A stretch of 45,536 bases of DNA. Origin: an uncultured Lachnospiraceae bacterium. GTDB lineage: Bacteria; Bacillota; Clostridia; Lachnospirales; Lachnospiraceae. Of this stretch, positions 42,528 through 45,536 are shown piece by piece. The notes beneath the pieces are model-generated. The model was not told where the DNA came from, ran no database searches, and saw only the letters and a program-made list of their open reading frames with translations. The translations under genes and the position numbers were made by a program. The stretch lies in NCBI GenBank assembly GCA_910579935.1, contig CAJTVQ010000034.1, positions 1-45,536 of the forward strand. The letters run 5' to 3'. Numbering within the stretch: position 1 is the first letter of the stretch; every line of letters starts with the position of its first letter.

Positions 42528-42705
42528 GTGGAAAGACTAGTGCAGTTGATATGACAAGAAACTGAGGGATGTGACGGAGCATGAACAGGAACAGTGCAGT
42601 GAGGGCGGAAAGAAATGCTGCACAGACTGTCCGGATTTAGTGTCAAAAAAAGATGACAGGGAGGAAACGCGGTGGTAACGGATGAGCCTGTTTGATTATT
42701 TGTAG
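42528..42705 (+). pseudogene. Decayed small gene ending in a second SLFD motif
   Basis: GGAGG (42514-42518) precedes GTG 42528. The frame reads MERLVQL, then an extra A near 42549 shifts it. After correction it continues YDKKLRDVTEHEQEQCSEGG and a Cys cluster (KKCCTDCPD) to a TAA at 42676. Beyond that TAA the same frame gives RMSLFDYL and a TAG at 42703. A 17-bp identity (GATGAGCCTGTTTGATT) is shared with the clamp-motif end of the preceding gene (42469-42485 and 42681-42697). It thus looks like a damaged gene of about 55-60 residues with a similar tail. Alternatively these are several tiny unrelated frames. Confidence 0.5.
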
Positions 42706-42719
42706 AAAGGATTAGGAAA

Positions 42720-43514
42720 ATGAATGCAGTTCTAAAATACCCGGGAGCGAAAAACCGAATAGCGAATTGGATATGTGAATACATACCAAAACATGATGTA
42801 TATGTTGAGCCTTACGCTGGTAGCCTTGCAGTATTATTTAACAAAGAACCATGCCACATAGAAACGGTCAATGATTTGGATGATGAAATTGTGAATTATT
42901 TTCGGGTGATTCGTGAAAACGGGGAAGAGTTGCGAAGGCTGATTGGATTAACCCCATACTCCAGGACAGAGTACAAAAGGGCATATGAAAAAGCTGATGA
43001 TGACATAGAACGTGCAAGGAGGTTTTGTGTTCGATGTTGGATGGGGGTGGGAAACTCAAGTCGATACAAAAACGGTTTCAAAAACGGTCAGCAGAAAAAT
43101 TCCCCTAATCCGGCTAAAGCATGGTCGAAACTGCCGGAGACTATAAGGATGGCGTCGGAACGTCTGAAATGTGTGCAGATAGAATGCCTGCCTGCTTTAG
43201 AATTGATAGGCAGATATGATACAGGGGATGTATTTATGTATATCGACCCGCCGTATTTGCATGGAACCCGTAAAAACTATCTGTATAAGTACGAGATGGA
43301 CGACCATGAGCATGAAGAACTTTTGAAAGTTTTAGTAAGGCATCAGGGAAAAATTGCTTTATCAGGATATGAAAGCGAAATGTACAACGACTATCTTTTC
43401 TCGTGGAATAAGGTGACGAAAGATACAAGGGCAGAAAGCGGGCTGAGAAGAAGGGAAACTTTGTGGATGAATTATGACATTCAGCAAGGTATCAAAACAG
43501 GGAAAGACATGTGA
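42720..43514 (+). CDS. D12-class DNA adenine methyltransferase
   Basis: A 264-residue N6-adenine methylase of the Dam/D12 class. Near the N-terminus is LKYPGAKNRIANWI (SAM-binding, usually FxGxK), then YVEPYAGSLAVLF near 31, and the catalytic DPPY in YIDPPYLHGTRKNY near 173. No cognate endonuclease is adjacent, so it is an orphan methylase, as often carried by mobile elements to protect against host restriction or mark their own DNA. The recognition sequence cannot be predicted. AAAGGATTAGGAAA serves as the ribosome binding region. Confidence 0.92.
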   Translation: MNAVLKYPGAKNRIANWICEYIPKHDVYVEPYAGSLAVLFNKEPCHIETVNDLDDEIVNYFRVIRENGEELRRLIGLTPYSRTEYKRAYEKADDDIERARRFCVRCWMGVGNSSRYKNGFKNGQQKNSPNPAKAWSKLPETIRMASERLKCVQIECLPALELIGRYDTGDVFMYIDPPYLHGTRKNYLYKYEMDDHEHEELLKVLVRHQGKIALSGYESEMYNDYLFSWNKVTKDTRAESGLRRRETLWMNYDIQQGIKTGKDM

Positions 43515-43516
43515 TT

Positions 43517-43545
43517 TTGCTTATATGCGGAATTGGTGATATAAT
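43517..43545 (+). promoter_or_regulatory. Promoter of the antitoxin-Fic operon
   Basis: TTGCTT (43517-43522), 17-bp spacer, perfect TATAAT (43540-43545), 39 bp before the antitoxin ATG. Confidence 0.8.
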
Positions 43546-43584
43546 AAATAATAGAGAGCAGAATCAAAAAGGAGGTATTGGGTT

Positions 43585-43758
43585 ATGGTAACAAAGGAGC
43601 AGGCGTGGGATTATGCAATTGGAATGAGTAGTTTGTCAGGCGGGGAATTGTCTCCTGAAATGCTGGAGATGATTGAGAAGGAAAAAAGAGGCGAAATGAC
43701 AACCGATGAAATACTGGCGGCTTTATATAAAAAATATAATCTTCCAAAAAGGGCATAA
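43585..43758 (+). CDS. VbhA-like Fic antitoxin
   Basis: A 57-residue protein starting VTKEQAWDYAIGMSSLSGGE and ending DEILAALYKKYNLPKRA. Size, position directly before fic (3-base gap) and the SPE...GEMTTDEI pattern fit small class I Fic antitoxins of the VbhA type, which block the toxin's ATP site with an [ST]xxxE[GN] helix. No Glu in this protein is followed by Gly or Asn, so that motif is not present in its usual form; SSLSGGE is the nearest. AAGGAGG lies 11 bp before ATG 43585. Confidence 0.75.
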   Translation: MVTKEQAWDYAIGMSSLSGGELSPEMLEMIEKEKRGEMTTDEILAALYKKYNLPKRA

Positions 43759-43761
43759 GAG

Positions 43762-44502
43762 ATGAGGGATCCTTATTTATATCCACATACAGATGTTTTG
43801 CGGAATTATGCCAGTATTAAATCCAAACCGGAATTGGAAGTGTTTGAAAGGGAACTGACATCAGCGCGTTTGGAAGAGTGGATGGTGAATGGTTCTGTAA
43901 AAAGCTATGACTTTCATGCTCTTTGTCAGTTACATCACCATATTTTTCAGGATGTTTATGAATGGGCAGGCAAACCCCGCATACTCAATATCGAAAAAAG
44001 CGAGCGTGCATTGGGCGGGCTTTCGGTAGAGTATTCCGATTGTTTTGATATTGCAGGAGATGCCAGACATGTACTGGATGATATGAACAGTTTTTCATGG
44101 GATAAAGCATCTTTTGATGAAGTGGTAAAAAATTACAGCCGTTTTATGGCTGCTTTATGGAAAGTGCATCCCTTCAGGGAAGGAAATACGAGGACAGTTG
44201 TTACATTTTGCAACTGTTTTATGATGGACAGAGGATTTATCATGAATATCAGCCTGTACAAAGACCATGCAGAGTATGTCCGGACAGCCCTTGCTGCAGC
44301 GAGCGCTGTTTTTCATGATTTGGGAGATAAAAGAAAACCGGAATATTTAGAAAAGATTGTTGCGGATTCTTTATGGGAAGGATGGAAGCAAAGAGAAAAG
44401 CCGTCCATATTAGGGAAACTGAAAGACAACCAGAGCAAAATAGCAGCCGGTAAAGAAAAGGATGGCAGCAGGAACCGTCAGATGGATGACAGGGAAAGGT
44501 AA
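43762..44502 (+). CDS. fic: Fic/DOC-family toxin (AMPylase-type)
   Basis: A 246-residue Fic protein, expected to transfer AMP from ATP to a hydroxyl side chain of a target protein. The active-site motif HPFREGNTRTVV is at about residue 136. It has the catalytic His, the metal-binding Glu, GN and the first Arg, but the last Arg of HxFx[DE]GNxRxxR is Val. Upstream are the typical helices (YDFHALCQLHHHIFQDVYEW, AGKPRI). The C-terminal 40 residues are basic and unstructured-looking. The preceding antitoxin gene is co-transcribed. A terminator follows. Confidence 0.9.
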   Translation: MRDPYLYPHTDVLRNYASIKSKPELEVFERELTSARLEEWMVNGSVKSYDFHALCQLHHHIFQDVYEWAGKPRILNIEKSERALGGLSVEYSDCFDIAGDARHVLDDMNSFSWDKASFDEVVKNYSRFMAALWKVHPFREGNTRTVVTFCNCFMMDRGFIMNISLYKDHAEYVRTALAAASAVFHDLGDKRKPEYLEKIVADSLWEGWKQREKPSILGKLKDNQSKIAAGKEKDGSRNRQMDDRER

Positions 44503-44521
44503 AAAATTCATACATATAATC

Positions 44522-44548
44522 AAAAACAGCCTGACCATGGCTGTTTTT
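44522..44548. terminator. Bidirectional terminator after fic
   Basis: AAAAACAGCC (44522-44531) pairs perfectly with GGCTGTTTTT (44539-44548), loop TGACCAT. The T-run in the right arm ends fic transcripts and the A-run gives the same on the other strand. Confidence 0.88.
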
Positions 44549-44579
44549 ATTTTTCGGTAAAGAAACAGGAGGAAAATGT

Positions 44580-45506
44580 GTGGAGAAGGGTTTCAGAGTA
44601 CTGATACAGAACCGGGCACGGTTTGAAAACGGAGATCCGGCAGGGAGATGGATGGAACTGCCGGCAACAAAAGAAGAACTGCGGGAAGTCATGGAGACAC
44701 TGGGTATTGCTGGTCCCCGTGATTTTTTATTGAACGGGTATACAGCTTTGGCAGACAGGCATGTTGATGTCCCGCAGGAATGGATCAGGGGAGCGGATTT
44801 GGACAGGGTAAATTTCCTTGCGGCGCGTTTGGAAGGACTGGATGCAGAACAGCTGGAAAAATTAAATGCGGTACTTTCAGGAAGCTTTCAGTTAGACAGC
44901 CTGGACAAGCTTATAGATTATACATACAATGAAGGATGTTTTGACCATATTCCCGGGATCTATGATGCGGCAGAACTTGGAGATTATTATTTGAATGACA
45001 GCAGCATGGTACAGATGCCGGAAGCGTGGAAAGCAGGGATTGATAAAGAAGATTTCGGCAATAATGCCGCTGTCTGTGAGAATGGAAAGTTTACGGATTA
45101 CGGTTATGTAAAAAGAAACAGGCAGGAGTGGAGGCTGCAGTATGAAGGGAAGGAAGTCCCGAAGCAGTACCAGATTATAGGTTATCCCGAAATGGACAGG
45201 GAACAGCTCCGGGAAGGAATTACGGAACCGGTCCGGATAAAACCGATTATTCTTATGGCAGAAAATTCAAAGGGAAGAATGGCGGAAATTACGGACAGGC
45301 TGGAGCAGGGAATACAGGACTTATTCCAGAGTGAAAAATATAAAAATTACCTGAATGTCATGTCAAAATTCCATCATTACAGTGCAAGAAATATTGAGCT
45401 TATTTTCATGCAGATGCCGGGAGCCAGCATTATTGCCGGCTATAATACCTGGAAACAACAGGGAAGACAGGTAATGGCAGGACAGAAAGCTTCCTGTATA
45501 CTTTAA
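44580..45506 (+). CDS. ArdA-like antirestriction protein fused to a truncated ArdC-like start
   Basis: A 308-residue protein from GTG 44580 (6 bp after AGGAGG). Residues 1-190 resemble ArdA-type DNA mimics of Tn1549-like elements: acidic, with GRWMELPATKEELREVMETL, VNFLAARLEGLDAEQLEKLN and AVCENGKFTDYGYV. After a linker, residues 228-300 match the N-terminal ssDNA-binding region of ArdC/LtrC-like proteins (LEQGIQDLFQSEKYKNYLNV, MSKFHHYSARNIELIFMQMP, GYNTWKQQGRQVMAGQ). These are normally followed by several hundred residues including a metalloprotease-like domain; here a TAA at 45504 cuts the protein directly after GQKASCIL. It is therefore probably truncated by a mutation or an insertion at the window end. 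Confidence 0.72.
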   Translation: MEKGFRVLIQNRARFENGDPAGRWMELPATKEELREVMETLGIAGPRDFLLNGYTALADRHVDVPQEWIRGADLDRVNFLAARLEGLDAEQLEKLNAVLSGSFQLDSLDKLIDYTYNEGCFDHIPGIYDAAELGDYYLNDSSMVQMPEAWKAGIDKEDFGNNAAVCENGKFTDYGYVKRNRQEWRLQYEGKEVPKQYQIIGYPEMDREQLREGITEPVRIKPIILMAENSKGRMAEITDRLEQGIQDLFQSEKYKNYLNVMSKFHHYSARNIELIFMQMPGASIIAGYNTWKQQGRQVMAGQKASCIL

Positions 45507-45510
45507 ATAG

Positions 45511-45524
45511 GTCAAGAGATTGAC
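45511..45524. other. Small inverted repeat after the truncated gene
   Basis: GTCAA-GAGA-TTGAC forms a perfect 5-bp stem with a GAGA loop 5 bp after the stop of the ArdC-like fragment. The remaining bases are A-rich. It may be the tip of an inserted element, but the window ends 12 bp later. Confidence 0.3.
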
Positions 45525-45536
45525 ACAAAAAAATAC

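Larger units (their letters stand above)
37792..45536 (+). mobile_element. Integrative element, left part (Tn1549-like maintenance module)
   Basis: From the tRNA fragment to the window end every gene is accessory: ParA, ParB-like fusion, RepA_N initiator, DNA methylase, Fic with antitoxin, antirestriction fusion. The order ParA, ParB-like, small gene, Rep, small genes recalls Tn1549/CTn-type conjugative elements. The integrase and conjugation genes are not in the window, so the right end lies beyond it. The first 500 bp are clearly more AT-rich than the chromosome to the left. Confidence 0.8.

Overview
The window looks like a chromosomal segment of an anaerobic Firmicute, most likely a Lachnospiraceae-type Clostridium. 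The grounds are strong GGAGG ribosome binding sites, moderate GC codon use, a long single-chain PurL with a fused glutaminase, a short GntR gene joined to clpC, and several small protein families I associate with that group. The assignment is inference from gene content; no 16S or other marker is present.

Layout. (1) 1-1440: AT-rich tail of a dead mobile element, with a Tn916-type integrase broken by two frameshifts and a stop, ending just before pyrE. (2) 1447-4899: pyrE, a 50-residue membrane peptide, a small membrane protein and an M29 aminopeptidase with a long N-terminal extension. (3) 5011-8550: purine operon purE-purM-purN-purD behind a good promoter; purL lies 20 kb downstream at 28791-32591 and covers another step. 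(4) 8639-15614: zinc-ribbon/HTH protein, SH3b membrane protein with an acidic repeat tail, gntR-clpC operon, a conserved small protein and radA. (5) 15666-19735: heterodimeric ABC exporter with one degenerate ATP site, then convergent lspA. (6) 19816-28720: tRNA-Trp, a GH13 lipoprotein, a HAD hydrolase, a VanZ-like protein, an OFA-family transporter, a 756-residue protein with a cyclic-nucleotide-binding-like N-terminus, and a TetR regulator. (7) 32613-37637: GtrII-like membrane protein, small coiled-coil protein, DUF6512-like membrane protein, chemotaxis receptor and a DUF4304-like protein.

(8) 37792-45536: left part of an integrative element. Its edge is marked by the last 21 bases of a minus-strand tRNA gene still followed by that tRNA's terminator, which I read as attL; the rest of the tRNA should be at the far end, outside the window. 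The cargo runs plus-strand: 99-residue orphan, ParA, a large ParB-like/Cys-rich/DUF6075 fusion, a small Cys protein, a RepA_N-type initiator, small proteins with beta-clamp-binding-like tails, a DNA adenine methylase, a VbhA-like antitoxin with a Fic toxin, and a truncated ArdA-ArdC-like antirestriction fusion. The order matches the maintenance module of Tn1549-like elements.

The most interesting signals are in this element: an array of GGAAGTCC/GGACTTCC units followed by an AT-rich 15-bp tandem repeat inside the rep gene, which looks like an intragenic replication origin; a small gene directly after rep, in the same frame, that appears to start at ATA and ends in a QMSLFDL clamp-binding motif; and a Fic-antitoxin pair in which the second Fic-motif arginine and the antitoxin's inhibitory glutamate motif are both missing.
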